A stretch of DNA of 64,000 bases from Nitrospira sp. (GTDB lineage Bacteria; Nitrospirota; Nitrospiria; Nitrospirales; Nitrospiraceae). The DNA lies in NCBI GenBank assembly GCA_029194665.1, contig JARFXO010000003.1:434001-498000 (forward strand). The letters run 5' to 3'. Below the pieces are notes generated by a model. It was not told where the DNA came from. It worked only from the letters and a program-made list of their open reading frames with translations, and did not search any database. A program made the translations under genes and the position numbers. Each line of letters starts with the position of its first letter. Position 1 is the stretch's first letter. Shown one piece after another: positions 51,613-60,625 of this stretch.

Positions 51613-51690
51613 CCGTTCGCCCTGAGCATGTCGAAGGGCGTGTAACTTCAGGCAGTTCCGTTCATGGTTCGACAGGCTCACCACGAACGT
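51613..51690. repeat. Dispersed palindromic intergenic repeat
   Basis: The left half contains GCCCTGAGCATGTCGAAGGGC, and the right half GGTTCGACAGGCTCACC, bracketed by CGTTC and GAACG. I recall this motif family as a common intergenic palindrome in many environmental bacterial genomes. It lies between the depolymerase-like gene and plsY. Confidence 0.65.
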
Positions 51691-51712
51691 CAATCTTGGA
51701 CCCTATTCTAGG

Positions 51713-52315
51713 ATGGAGCACCAAGGACTCATCGCTGGGCTCGTGGTCTGCGGATATCTGTTGGGTGCCGTCCCTTTTGGAGTGGTCATCTCAAAGGCGA
51801 TGGGCCTGCCTGATCCTCGCACGGTTGGAAGTAAGAATGTCGGATTTACGAACGTGCTGCGCGTGTCGGGCAAGAAAGCCGGCATCCTGACCTTGATCGG
51901 GGACATGGGGAAGGGATGGATAATGGGCTTCGCGGCGTCGCAAATGCTGCAGGATGAATGGGCCATTTTGGCCGTTGCGCTTGCGCCGTTTTTGGGCCAT
52001 CTCTTTTCGCCGTTTCTTGGCTTCAAAGGAGGGAAGGGAGTGGCGACGGCGCTTGGTTCCGTCCTCGGTGTTGCGCCGCTGATCGGTTTGTTACTGCTCC
52101 TGGCGTGGATCGGAGCGGTAGCCCTATGGCGCTATTCTTCCGGCGGTGCGCTGACGGCCTTCGGACTCTTTCCCATAATCGCCGTGCTGGTTCATCCAAC
52201 AGACTCGTTCATTCTTTTCTCGGTTATGGTGAGCGGGCTGATTGCGGTCAAGCACAAGGGGAACATTGAACGGTTGTGGAAGGGGACGGAGAGTCGGATC
52301 GGGCAGCGCGGTTGA
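51713..52315 (+). CDS. plsY: Glycerol-3-phosphate acyltransferase PlsY
   Basis: PlsY transfers an acyl group from acyl-phosphate to glycerol-3-phosphate to begin phospholipid synthesis. Five membrane segments and motifs GYLLGAVPFGVVIS, VGSKNVGFTNVLRVSGKKAG and FKGGKGVAT are present. Length 200 is typical. It stands alone after the intergenic palindrome. Confidence 0.95.
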   Translation: MEHQGLIAGLVVCGYLLGAVPFGVVISKAMGLPDPRTVGSKNVGFTNVLRVSGKKAGILTLIGDMGKGWIMGFAASQMLQDEWAILAVALAPFLGHLFSPFLGFKGGKGVATALGSVLGVAPLIGLLLLLAWIGAVALWRYSSGGALTAFGLFPIIAVLVHPTDSFILFSVMVSGLIAVKHKGNIERLWKGTESRIGQRG

Positions 52316-52712
52316 TCCTCTGTGCTCGCCCACCGCGCACGCAGGACTCATCAGACTTACATCAGATCAGGCGGTGCTCGGTGGACGCGCGCACCTAAGG
52401 ACCGAACCGCACTGCCCTCAAGGGGGTAGAAGAGAAGAAGTGTGACGATGCGCGCAGTTCTGGATTCAACCGTGCCACCCTTGTGAGAGGAGGGAGGCGG
52501 GGCGGGTTGGAAAGACTGTTGATGAAACACTGTTTGTGAACGTGTGCCTTCAGAAGGGCCTCGTTCGATGCACGCAGTGAACGACAACCGAGTGTTTCAT
52601 ATTCTGTAGGGGGAGGAGATTTGGTAGATGAGTAAAGGCCAGTGTTCGACAGAGATCGAGCTTGATCATTGGTAGGACGACATCTCACCCATAGTCTGAC
52701 GGAAGGGTGCCG
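52316..52712. other. Intergenic region at the edge of the accessory island
   Basis: No gene is supported. It contains an imperfect inverted repeat (ATGAAACACTGTTTGT near 52522 and ACAACCGAGTGTTTCAT ending at 52600), possibly a small mobile remnant. A minus-strand frame of 97 codons over it is probably created by the repeat. Confidence 0.5.
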
Positions 52713-53831
52713 TCAAAGAAGGCCTTCCCTTTCAAGAACGCTTTGACAAGCTTTAAAGCTCTCTTGAATTTTGCCAGGTTTAAATGGGATGTGAGTAAGA
52801 CCGGCGATATTGGAAAACTCCGAACAGCCTTCCTCAAGCAAGACAATAGCCTTCTGAAAACCAAGTCGGCCTTGGAACAGGCCAGCCTCATGGATGACGT
52901 TAGGACGAGGATGAATGGTGGAATCTGCGTGTGCCTCCTCGGCCGTCATCACGAAAAACGCGAAGGCGGCTTGGCTCAACTTGTCTTTAAGTACTTCAGG
53001 TGTCCCGAATCCCGCTACGGCTTCGCGATTGAACTCATCCCACGGTAGACCGAGCCGGTCCAAGAACTCCTTGAGTTCTTCCCACAATGGAGATCGGCCA
53101 TGGCCAATGAAAACGCGTCTGCCACTAGCCTCCCGGTTTTCGAAGAGAAAACGAACAGCTGCAACAAGTGTCCGATGACTTGCTTTCGTGTAGGTCTTTA
53201 CTAATGGCAAAGCACCCAGTCGACATGCACTCTCGACGAGAACCTCATCTTCATCGTACCGGCTCGAGTACATAATTATACGAGTGCGACGTCCACCCTT
53301 TGCAGCTCGAATCGCATTAACGAGTCTCGTTCCCGCGTTGTCGCGGTCTTCCAAGTCCAGTTCTGCGTACCATCCGAGATCGATAATGGCGACGTCAAAG
53401 GGCTCCGGAGCATCGCGAATGAGGTTTTCAGCCTCTTTGAATCTCTGAGCAGGTGTCACCTTGAAGGAGAGTTCGTTGTGTAGGGCTTGATAGGCCCCCC
53501 GCATTCCTTCGTACCCTTTGAGGTAATCCTCGTCAGTCGCCTTAGGCTTCGTTTTGCGAAATATCTCGCGGGTGTGCTTATCGCGTTCGTCACCGTAGGG
53601 AATCTCGTCGTCAGCAATTAGAACTTTAATTAGAACATTCGCTTGATTCATAGTGTCTCCTGCGGTCATGGTGTCTCCCTTTTTCAACGCTTCACGTACA
53701 TCATCGAGTTTGTAGGCATCTTCCACTGTGAGGTAGGGAGACCATTCATCATCAGTTACCAGCAGCTCAACGTCAACTTCGGCCAGATATCGCCCTTCGT
53801 GAATCAACTTCGTTCGGTGTGGTTTTTTCAT
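52713..53831 (-). CDS. Three-part protein: antitoxin-like leader, receiver domain, TIR-like domain
   Basis: Three parts are visible. Residues 1-58 (MKKPHRTKLIHEGRYLAEVD to VREALKKGD) resemble small stand-alone proteins I associate with toxin-antitoxin loci. About 62-230 is a receiver-like domain: acid pair in VLIADDE, phospho-acceptor-like Asp in AIIDLGW, Ser in IIMYSSR, Lys in LPLVKTYTK. About 235-372 matches the TIR-like domain (PF10137 type) of bacterial defence effectors: VFIGHGRSPLWEELKEFL, VMTAEE, NVIHEAGLFQGRLG and a C-terminal VLEREG. Such domains often cleave NAD+ or respond to cyclic nucleotides. Start 53831 follows GAAGAGG. Two internal ATGs (53669, 53651) have good ribosome sites and would give receiver-TIR alone. 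Activity is inference. Confidence 0.75.
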   Translation of the reverse strand: MKKPHRTKLIHEGRYLAEVDVELLVTDDEWSPYLTVEDAYKLDDVREALKKGDTMTAGDTMNQANVLIKVLIADDEIPYGDERDKHTREIFRKTKPKATDEDYLKGYEGMRGAYQALHNELSFKVTPAQRFKEAENLIRDAPEPFDVAIIDLGWYAELDLEDRDNAGTRLVNAIRAAKGGRRTRIIMYSSRYDEDEVLVESACRLGALPLVKTYTKASHRTLVAAVRFLFENREASGRRVFIGHGRSPLWEELKEFLDRLGLPWDEFNREAVAGFGTPEVLKDKLSQAAFAFFVMTAEEAHADSTIHPRPNVIHEAGLFQGRLGFQKAIVLLEEGCSEFSNIAGLTHIPFKPGKIQESFKACQSVLEREGLL

Positions 53832-53886
53832 GTCCGCCTCTTCATGAATCCGACTTGCCATTGGGTGGGATCTGGTCGGTAAGCAG

Positions 53887-54063
53887 TTACAACAACAGCT
53901 GGGTCTGAACTTTCTCTCGCATCAATGCTTTCATTAATTCTCTTGCAAACTCGTTGCGTTCCCAGTTGTGCTTCTCTGGAAGGCTCTCATTTGTTGGGTA
54001 AGAGCAGTCTTGGACATATCTTCTTGGATAGAACAAATCTAGGTTGTCCTTCTTGTCTTTGCG
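53887..54063 (-). pseudogene. Possible gene remnant between island genes
   Basis: A frame open from 54063 to the stop at 53887 reads coding-like (FYPRRYVQDCSYPTNE, then FARELMKALMREKVQTQ), but has no ATG until near the end and is cut by a stop upstream. It may be the C-terminal tail of a lost gene. I do not recognise the family. Confidence 0.3.
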
Positions 54064-54079
54064 TCAGGACGCATGCACC

Positions 54080-54877
54080 CTAGTGTTGCACGGATTCTTC
54101 TAAAATTTCGAGCTTAATAATTCTTTCTAGTAGAGTTCTTGTTGTTTCATCAAGCTTCTTAATTGACTGTTGCGTTTGTGGCAAGTCCCCAACCACGCGC
54201 TGGTCTTTTTCAGCTGAAAGGTGGGAATAAAAGTCGAACGTTGACTGATCCTCGGAAAATGTCAGAGCGATGTATTCTCCTGTACTTCCAGCTCTTGGGT
54301 CGCTATTGAGACTGTGGGCTTTGCTTGCAGCCTGAAACTCCAATTCGAGTTGCTCATTGCGATTTCTAGCGAAGTTGACCATCCATAGCCGGCCATTAGG
54401 GAAAGAAAGTACAATCCTATAGTTCTTATCCTCGAAAACGTTGATGGGGAAATTGGGAATTTCGACGGAAATAGGAGGGCCTTCCTTATATTTATTAAAG
54501 GCACCGACTAGCTGCTGTGCCGCTAGTTCGAGAGTGTGCATATGAGGTTCGATACGGCGAGATTGTTCTAGCTGACGAATTGTCTTTGTAGCAGTTCTAT
54601 TCTTTTGATGCTCTAACTCTAAGGGAAAGTTCTTGTAAAATTCGACGGCGATGGAGTTGTATTTTTCTTGTAGGCTGGCAAGCTCTGATGAAGTTGCACC
54701 GTGCGGTGGTTCGGCAGTGGCCAACGTCTCGATCTTGTTGCCAAGTTCTTTAAGCTGGCCCTCAATTCTCGCTGTGTGTTCTTCAGAATCCGATTTTGAT
54801 TCCGTGCTCGTGCCTAAGTATCCAAAATAGGCGCTCAGTGCACCGAGAATAATGGCAGCAATGAGATACCAGTTCAT
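54080..54877 (-). CDS. Membrane-anchored coiled-coil protein, unknown function
   Basis: One N-terminal membrane segment (MNWYLIAAIILGALSAYFG) is followed by a heptad-rich coiled coil (about residues 30-110) and a C-terminal soluble domain with no match I know. The sequence is more AT-rich than the flanking housekeeping genes and lies in the same island and strand as the receiver-TIR gene, so it may be cargo or a partner. No strong ribosome site is seen at ATG 54877. Confidence 0.55.
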   Translation of the reverse strand: MNWYLIAAIILGALSAYFGYLGTSTESKSDSEEHTARIEGQLKELGNKIETLATAEPPHGATSSELASLQEKYNSIAVEFYKNFPLELEHQKNRTATKTIRQLEQSRRIEPHMHTLELAAQQLVGAFNKYKEGPPISVEIPNFPINVFEDKNYRIVLSFPNGRLWMVNFARNRNEQLELEFQAASKAHSLNSDPRAGSTGEYIALTFSEDQSTFDFYSHLSAEKDQRVVGDLPQTQQSIKKLDETTRTLLERIIKLEILEESVQH

Positions 54878-55397
54878 TAGTATAAACTCGTTCTTGATTT
54901 ATTGGGCTGAAAAACTGTCCCAGTCTACTTATTCTTCTCACTGCGCCGCAACGCCGATTCTGCTCAAGCCACTAGACTGTCCACTTACAATTCATGTCGT
55001 GGGCTGGCGGAAAAGTTCTCAGCAACAGTTCCGCTGGTAATCAGTGTCATGGTAGTGAGCGAGGATGTAACGGTCTTATATGGGCGATGGGCTCGTGCCT
55101 TACTCAGTCCCGTATTGCAATGCAGCTTGGACATCTGCTTTCGTTAAACGGTAGCGGAGGGAGTCTTGCCGGCAATCCGCTCGACGCGCCGCCGGAGCGA
55201 TTCCAATTTTGTTTCGGAGCCTCTCCGACATTGCCGTTCGTGGCAGGCGAAGGTGGTGCGGCAAGATGTGAGGCTGCAGGCCCGGAAAAACCGGAGGTGT
55301 ATTCGCCGGAATACATAGAGGACTTTTTCGGGCTGAGAACGACGCAGATGGCTGCAGATCGTTCGTCGCAGTGGAAAGATCAATGTCGGACAGGCTC
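54878..55397. other. Intergenic region between island genes
   Basis: Frames in both strands (such as 54994-55401 plus) lack ribosome sites and family similarity. No partner HEPN gene for the neighbouring MNT gene is present. I see no RNA, repeat or promoter to report. Confidence 0.45.
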
Positions 55398-55832
55398 CTA
55401 GGTCCCGATCCATGCCTGTCGTCTGTCCGACAAAATGCGCCGGTAATAGGGCATGACGTCCGCTTCTTCATAGATCATGCGCAGAAGAAGGTCGGCGTAA
55501 CGCGTCCGATCGTGACACAGGACTCTGCGCCCCTTGGTCAGGATCTGCTGAAGGAGCGGATTGTGAGTCCGGTCGAGATCTATGAGATCCACAGGGCGGC
55601 CAATGGTCAACGCAAGGTCTTCAATGATGGCGATGTGAGTTTGAGGGGTAAGAGGGGTAGAACTCGCGATGGCTATGTCGAGGTCACTGTCGTTGCGCGC
55701 GCGACTTTTGGCCATCGATCCGAAGAGGATAGCCAAGACCACCGATGGATAGTGAGCCATCACAGACTCAATCTTCCGATCGAGATCAGCGGTAGGAGGT
55801 GACTCTTGTAGCTGCATGCTTTTGAGTATCAT
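55398..55832 (-). CDS. MNT-type minimal nucleotidyltransferase
   Basis: The motif GSMAKSRARNDSDLDIAI (about residues 38-55) is the nucleotidyltransferase signature (GS, then DxD), as in MntA-like antitoxins that AMPylate or otherwise silence HEPN RNase toxins. C-terminal residues continue the small domain; length 144 fits. A HEPN partner usually sits next to it, but none is seen on either side, so it may be orphaned or its toxin gene lost. Confidence 0.75.
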   Translation of the reverse strand: MILKSMQLQESPPTADLDRKIESVMAHYPSVVLAILFGSMAKSRARNDSDLDIAIASSTPLTPQTHIAIIEDLALTIGRPVDLIDLDRTHNPLLQQILTKGRRVLCHDRTRYADLLLRMIYEEADVMPYYRRILSDRRQAWIGT

Positions 55833-55891
55833 GAATGCCTCAAAGCTGCAAGCCGATGCGAGAGCATCGGCCTCGCAGTTCCACCATTGAA

Positions 55892-55920
55892 TTGACTCTC
55901 CTCAACCCCCTTCATATAAT
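55892..55920 (+). promoter_or_regulatory. Sigma70-like promoter of the GlmL/DUF6754 cluster
   Basis: TTGACT (55892-55897) and TATAAT (55915-55920) are separated by 17 bp. Transcription would start near 55927, giving a leader of about 32 nt before the ATG at 55959. No other strong promoter is seen within the cluster that follows. Confidence 0.78.
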
Positions 55921-55958
55921 GCGATCCGTTCGTGGTTTGCCTTGTCCGGCCTACACTT

Positions 55959-56330
55959 ATGCGATCGTTCTCCAAGAAAGCAGTGGCGGACAAGTTGATG
56001 GAAGTTAGAGCTGGCCTTCGCCATGCGTTTGCTGTTCAGCCTGAGACTCAGCCCCTCTCAATCGAGGATGTCCAGTTGTTGGAGCGGATTGCCGAGACGA
56101 TCGTCAAGCGTGGGATGGCGGCTCCGGCGACGATGTTCTTGGAATCGATGGGGCCGATGAACTTTCTTGGAAGTCAGGCGCTGCATTTCATCACGCCGAT
56201 CATCGATTGCGCGTTCAACGTTAAAGAAGTCGAGCAGGTTGCTCGATTGCTCGAACGCCGGGATACTGTGACTCGCCTTATTTCCATCATTGAAGCCAAG
56301 TCTGCTCCAAAGGGAGCAACGGCTCAATGA
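55959..56330 (+). CDS. Small helical protein at the head of the GlmL cluster
   Basis: I do not recognise this protein of about 123 residues. It is predicted mainly helical and lacks a signal; it starts MRSFSKKAVADKLMEVRAGL and contains LESMGPMNFLGSQALHFITP. ATG 55959 is chosen over GTG 55932 since it lies downstream of the promoter with a sensible leader. Its stop overlaps the GlmL-like gene start (ATGA), indicating coupling and probably a shared complex. Confidence 0.65.
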   Translation: MRSFSKKAVADKLMEVRAGLRHAFAVQPETQPLSIEDVQLLERIAETIVKRGMAAPATMFLESMGPMNFLGSQALHFITPIIDCAFNVKEVEQVARLLERRDTVTRLISIIEAKSAPKGATAQ

Positions 56331-58159
56331 CGGCTTCCGCTTCCACCCCTCCCAAAATCGACCATCCTCTCAACGTGATTGTCGCCACCGATTGCGGCAG
56401 CACAACCACCAAAGCCATTCTCATCGAAAAAGTCGGCGATGACTACCGGCAGACCTATCGTGGCGAAGCGCCGACCACGGTGGAAGCGCCATTTGAAGAC
56501 GTGACCCGTGGCGTGCTGAATGCCATCGCCGAAATCGAAGAGTTGTCTGGTCGTAAGATCTTGGACGGCGATCAGATCATCACTCCTTGCCGGGATGACA
56601 AGACCGGTGTTGATATCTATATCTCGACCAGCAGCGCGGGCGGTGGTTTGCAGATGATGGTGACCGGTGTCGTACAAAACATGACAGGTGAGAGCGCGCA
56701 GCGGGCAGCGCTGGGCGCTGGGGCCATCGTCATCGATGTGTTAGCGGTCAACGACGGCCGGTTGCCTCACGAAAAGATTGAGCGGATCCGGTCCATGAGG
56801 CCAGACATGATTCTCATGTCCGGCGGGACCGATGGAGGGGCCGTCACGCACGTGGTAGAGATGGCGGAATATGTGGCAGCGGCGGAACCACGGCCTCGGT
56901 TCGGCATGAGCTACAAATTGCCCCTGATCTATGCAGGTAACAAGGACGCTCAACCTCAAGTCAAAAAAATTCTGGAAGATAAGTCGGCACTGGTTGTCAC
57001 CGAGAATATCCGGCCGGTGTTGGAACGAGAGAACTTGGCGCCGGCACGGAACAAAATCCATGACCTCTTTCTCGAGCATGTGATGCAACAGGCACCCGGT
57101 TATAAGAAACTGATTGATATGGCCGGGGCACCCATCATGCCGACTCCAGCTGCCGTCGGCCTCATCATGGAAGCGATCGCCAAACGGGAACATCTGAATC
57201 TTATCGGTGTTGATATCGGAGGCGCAACGACGGACGTCTTTTCTGTGTTTGACGGGGTGTTCAATCGGACGGTCAGCGCCAATCTCGGCATGTCATACAG
57301 CGTCTCCAACGTCCTTGCTGAAGCGGGGCTGGCGAGCATCATGCGTTGGGTACCGTTTACGATTGACGAGCAGACGTTGCGCAATCGGATCAAGAACAAG
57401 ATGATCCGTCCGACAACGATTCCACAAACGCTCGATGAACTACAAATCGAGCAGGCGATTGCGCGCGAAGCCTTGCGCCTGGCCTTGATCCATCACAAGT
57501 CGCTGGCCACGGGGTTGAAGGGTGTGCAGCAGGAACGAACGATTTCAGACGTCTTCGAGCAACAAACGTCCGGCAAGGCACTGATCGACATGTTGAAGCT
57601 GGATCTGATCGTCGGCAGCGGCGGCATCCTCTCGCATGCGCCACGCCGCATCCAGTCGATGCTGATGATGGTCGATGCCTATGAACCGATGGGCTGCACG
57701 AGATTGTCGGTCGACAGCATCTTCATGATGCCGCATCTCGGAGTCCTGTCGACGATCAATGAGAGGGCGGCAACGGATGTGTTCGTCCGGGATTGCATGA
57801 TCTATCTCGGGACCTGCGTAGCTCCGATCGGACAGGGCAAAGACGGGGAACTGTGTGCTGACTATGAAATTACCTGGCCCGACGAGAAGACCACGAAGGA
57901 GCAATTGAAGTTTGGGGAGTTGAGATTGTTTTCATTAGACTCTGGCAAAAAGGCGGCGATCACGATTCAGCCTGCCAAAGGGGTCAACATGGGTGAAGGT
58001 CCCGGCACGGCGATCACAAAGGATGTCCATGGCGGTGTTGTCGGACTCTTGCTCGACGGCCGCGGGCGACCACTACAACTTTCTGCTGACCAACAAGGCC
58101 GTGTCGCGGCCCTCACGAAATGGTTTGACGCAGTCGGGTTGTACCCGACTGCTAAGTAG
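56327..58159 (+). CDS. GlmL/MutL-family ATPase-like protein
   Basis: The protein has the actin-like ATPase fold of the GlmL/MutL family (PF13941), known beside B12-dependent glutamate mutases. Visible are the phosphate-1 motif VIVATDCGSTTTKAILIEK, the MSGGTDGGAVTHVV region and the second DIGGATTDVFSVFDG motif. No mutase or B12 enzyme is present here, so its partner is probably the neighbouring membrane proteins. Length 610. It overlaps the previous gene by 4 bp. Confidence 0.82.
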   Translation: MTASASTPPKIDHPLNVIVATDCGSTTTKAILIEKVGDDYRQTYRGEAPTTVEAPFEDVTRGVLNAIAEIEELSGRKILDGDQIITPCRDDKTGVDIYISTSSAGGGLQMMVTGVVQNMTGESAQRAALGAGAIVIDVLAVNDGRLPHEKIERIRSMRPDMILMSGGTDGGAVTHVVEMAEYVAAAEPRPRFGMSYKLPLIYAGNKDAQPQVKKILEDKSALVVTENIRPVLERENLAPARNKIHDLFLEHVMQQAPGYKKLIDMAGAPIMPTPAAVGLIMEAIAKREHLNLIGVDIGGATTDVFSVFDGVFNRTVSANLGMSYSVSNVLAEAGLASIMRWVPFTIDEQTLRNRIKNKMIRPTTIPQTLDELQIEQAIAREALRLALIHHKSLATGLKGVQQERTISDVFEQQTSGKALIDMLKLDLIVGSGGILSHAPRRIQSMLMMVDAYEPMGCTRLSVDSIFMMPHLGVLSTINERAATDVFVRDCMIYLGTCVAPIGQGKDGELCADYEITWPDEKTTKEQLKFGELRLFSLDSGKKAAITIQPAKGVNMGEGPGTAITKDVHGGVVGLLLDGRGRPLQLSADQQGRVAALTKWFDAVGLYPTAK

Positions 58160-58232
58160 TGAGGACTGAGGTGCTAAGAGGAGACCCATTCACTCAGTCC
58201 ACAGTCCTCGTTGCTCAGTCCTGCTGAACAAG

Positions 58233-59357
58233 ATGGCTCATTCATACACACCTGGTTTGACAGTCACCGATCAGACGGTCGTTCACCGACGGCGCATGTT
58301 GCCTCTGCCCGGAAAAATATTAGTCCATGTCGGTGACAGAGTCCGTTCCGAACAAGAGGTGGCCCGAGCGGAGTTGCCGGGAAAAGTCTTTCCAGTCAAT
58401 CTCGCCAATCAACTCAGCGTGGCCCCTGGTGAAATCAGAGAGTATCTGACCAAGAAGGAAGGCGATGTTGTCGAAAGGGACGAGATCCTCGCCGAGAACA
58501 AGCCGCTGATCAAATGGTTTAAGACGGAGATTCATTCGCCGGTGGCGGGCACGATCGAATCGGTGTCGACCGTGACCGGGCAAGTCCTCTTGCGCGAGCC
58601 TCCACGGGTGCTTCAGCTGCTTGCCTATGTGGACGGAACGATCATCGAAACGATTCCGCAGCAGGGTGTCGTCGTCGAGACAACTTGTAGCCTCGTCCAA
58701 GGGATCTTCGGCATTGGAGGGGAGACCTCCGGTGAGATTGTGATGGCAGTGCAGGCTCCTGACAAACCCCTCACTCCAGGTCATTTCACTTCGATCATGC
58801 AGGGTAAAGTCGTGATAGGAGGATCGTTCCTCTCATCCGAGGCTATGAAACAGGCAAAGGCGGTTGGTGTAGCAGGCCTGGTCGTCGGGGGGATTCATGA
58901 TGAAGATCTGCGCGCCTTGTTGGGGTATGACCTTGGCGTGGCCATCACCGGAACGGAACAGGTCGGATTTACGTTGATCCTGACGGAAGGGTTCGGGACG
59001 ATTCCGATGGCGACCAAGACATTCAAGTTGCTCTCAAGTCATGCTGGCCAGAAAGCGTCGATTTCCGGCGCCACACAGATCAGAGCCGGGGTGATTCGTC
59101 CTGAGATTATTGTTCCGCAGGGAGACAGACATGCAAAGATGACATCTCCGCCCCAACGGGAAGGAATCAGCCTCGGAGATCCGGTCCGGATCATCCGTGA
59201 TCCGATGTTTGGGCGTATCGGCGAAGTGTCGGCGCTTCCGTCCGAACTCACCAGGATTTCCACAGAGAGCGAAGTGCGAGTATTGGAAGTGAGGTTTTCT
59301 GATGGGCAGAAGGTGGTTGTTCCACGGACGAACATCGAGGTGATCGAAGGGGCATGA
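58233..59357 (+). CDS. Barrel-sandwich (lipoyl/RnfC-like) cytoplasmic protein
   Basis: No signal or membrane segment is seen. Residues about 22-130 look like a barrel-sandwich hybrid domain (LPLPGKILVHVGDRV, then IHSPVAGTIESVSTVTGQVL), similar to lipoyl-carrier or RnfC-type domains, but I see no clear lipoylation lysine. The end resembles a small beta-barrel (FGRIGEVSALPSELTR). A 73-bp spacer with CTCAGTCC repeats separates it from the GlmL-like gene, and it overlaps the next start by 4 bp. Function is unknown. Confidence 0.6.
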   Translation: MAHSYTPGLTVTDQTVVHRRRMLPLPGKILVHVGDRVRSEQEVARAELPGKVFPVNLANQLSVAPGEIREYLTKKEGDVVERDEILAENKPLIKWFKTEIHSPVAGTIESVSTVTGQVLLREPPRVLQLLAYVDGTIIETIPQQGVVVETTCSLVQGIFGIGGETSGEIVMAVQAPDKPLTPGHFTSIMQGKVVIGGSFLSSEAMKQAKAVGVAGLVVGGIHDEDLRALLGYDLGVAITGTEQVGFTLILTEGFGTIPMATKTFKLLSSHAGQKASISGATQIRAGVIRPEIIVPQGDRHAKMTSPPQREGISLGDPVRIIRDPMFGRIGEVSALPSELTRISTESEVRVLEVRFSDGQKVVVPRTNIEVIEGA

Positions 59358-60625
59358 GGTCCTTTACCCAACCCTCAAGTGTTCTGCAAAAGGCCTATGC
59401 GGCGCTCTGGAGGCTGGTCTGTTTCGTGTGCGTGACTTCTCCGATGTTCGCACAGGCAGCGCTGACGGCTCCTCAAGATGTGCACGTCTTCGATACGCCG
59501 AGCGATGGAGGAGGGAGCCTCACGGTACAGTGGGCTCCCGCGCCATGGGATGGCCTTGATGTCCGCTATCAGGTCTTGGTCGGCGATGCCTCCGCAACTG
59601 ATCCTGCGACTTTCTCAGTCGTCGCGGAGTTCCCGGCGAACAGCAAGTATGTCAAGGACACAAAAACGGCCTGGTGGACAAGGAACGTTGACAAGTCGTG
59701 GCATCAGACGATCATCAGAAATGCCAAAGGCGTGCAGGTCAAGGATGGCACGTCCTATGGGGTTGCGGTGGCAGCGGTGCAAGACGATCGGCGGATGTTC
59801 AGCCCGATCTTAGTGGCCACTCCTTCGCCTGACTGGTTCAACTGGAATCAACTCAATAATCTTATTATTGCGATCTCGTTCGGAGGGTTGGTCTTCTACA
59901 CGATCAGTCATGCGAAACGGAAGGAGATCTTTCTGCGTCGCATTCCAGGGCTTGATGCAGTGGATGAAGCCATCGGACGAGCAACGGAACTAGGCAAGCC
60001 GATTCTGTATCTGACCGGCGCGCACGACCTGCATGATCCTTCGACGATCGCTGCCGCGGTCATCTTGGGGAAGGTCGCGAAAAGGGCTGCGCTGTACGAA
60101 ACGGAGCTGATGGTGCCCCATCGCGAGCCGATTACGATGGCGGTCTGCCAGGAAATTACTAAGCAGGCCTATCTGGAAGCAGGGAAGCCTGATCTCTTCA
60201 AGGAGGACGCCAACTTTTTTATCACTGCCGATCAGTTTAGCTACACAGCGGCTGTGGACGGCATTATGCTGCGGAAGAAGCCGGCCGCCAATTTCTTCAT
60301 GGGGGCGTATTTTGCGGAAGCCTTGCTCCTGACGGAAACCGGCGCCAGCACCGGCGCGATTCAGATTGCGGGAACTGACTCGGATCACCAGTTGCCGTTT
60401 TTCGTGACGACATGCGATTACACGTTGATCGGTGAGGAACTCTACGCTGCCAGTGCATACCTTTCCAGAGAGCCGGTCCAGATCGGAACGCTTCGTGGTC
60501 AAGACATCGGGAAGGCCGTGATCTTGGGTATGCTTGCTGTCGGAACGGTCTTGGCGACGGTCGGAGTCGTCACCGGTGCGTCATGGCCGCAAATCTTTCT
60601 CGATCTCTTCAGGGACCTCAAATGA
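59354..60625 (+). CDS. Fibronectin-III plus DUF6754-type membrane protein
   Basis: A signal sequence precedes a fibronectin type III-like domain (about residues 40-145). One membrane segment (IIAISFGGLVFYTISHA, about 175-190) leads to a cytoplasmic region that matches DUF6754, ending in a second membrane segment (VILGMLAVGTVLATVG). It overlaps both neighbours by 4 bp. Such proteins recur with GlmL-like ATPases in several phyla, as I recall; role unknown. Confidence 0.7.
   Translation: MRSFTQPSSVLQKAYAALWRLVCFVCVTSPMFAQAALTAPQDVHVFDTPSDGGGSLTVQWAPAPWDGLDVRYQVLVGDASATDPATFSVVAEFPANSKYVKDTKTAWWTRNVDKSWHQTIIRNAKGVQVKDGTSYGVAVAAVQDDRRMFSPILVATPSPDWFNWNQLNNLIIAISFGGLVFYTISHAKRKEIFLRRIPGLDAVDEAIGRATELGKPILYLTGAHDLHDPSTIAAAVILGKVAKRAALYETELMVPHREPITMAVCQEITKQAYLEAGKPDLFKEDANFFITADQFSYTAAVDGIMLRKKPAANFFMGAYFAEALLLTETGASTGAIQIAGTDSDHQLPFFVTTCDYTLIGEELYAASAYLSREPVQIGTLRGQDIGKAVILGMLAVGTVLATVGVVTGASWPQIFLDLFRDLK

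Noticed and set aside
52395..52688. 97-codon minus-strand frame at the island edge
   Set aside because: Spans an imperfect inverted repeat; no ribosome site or domain.
54994..55401. 135-codon plus-strand frame
   Set aside because: No ribosome site, poor composition; overlaps the end of the MNT gene on the other strand.
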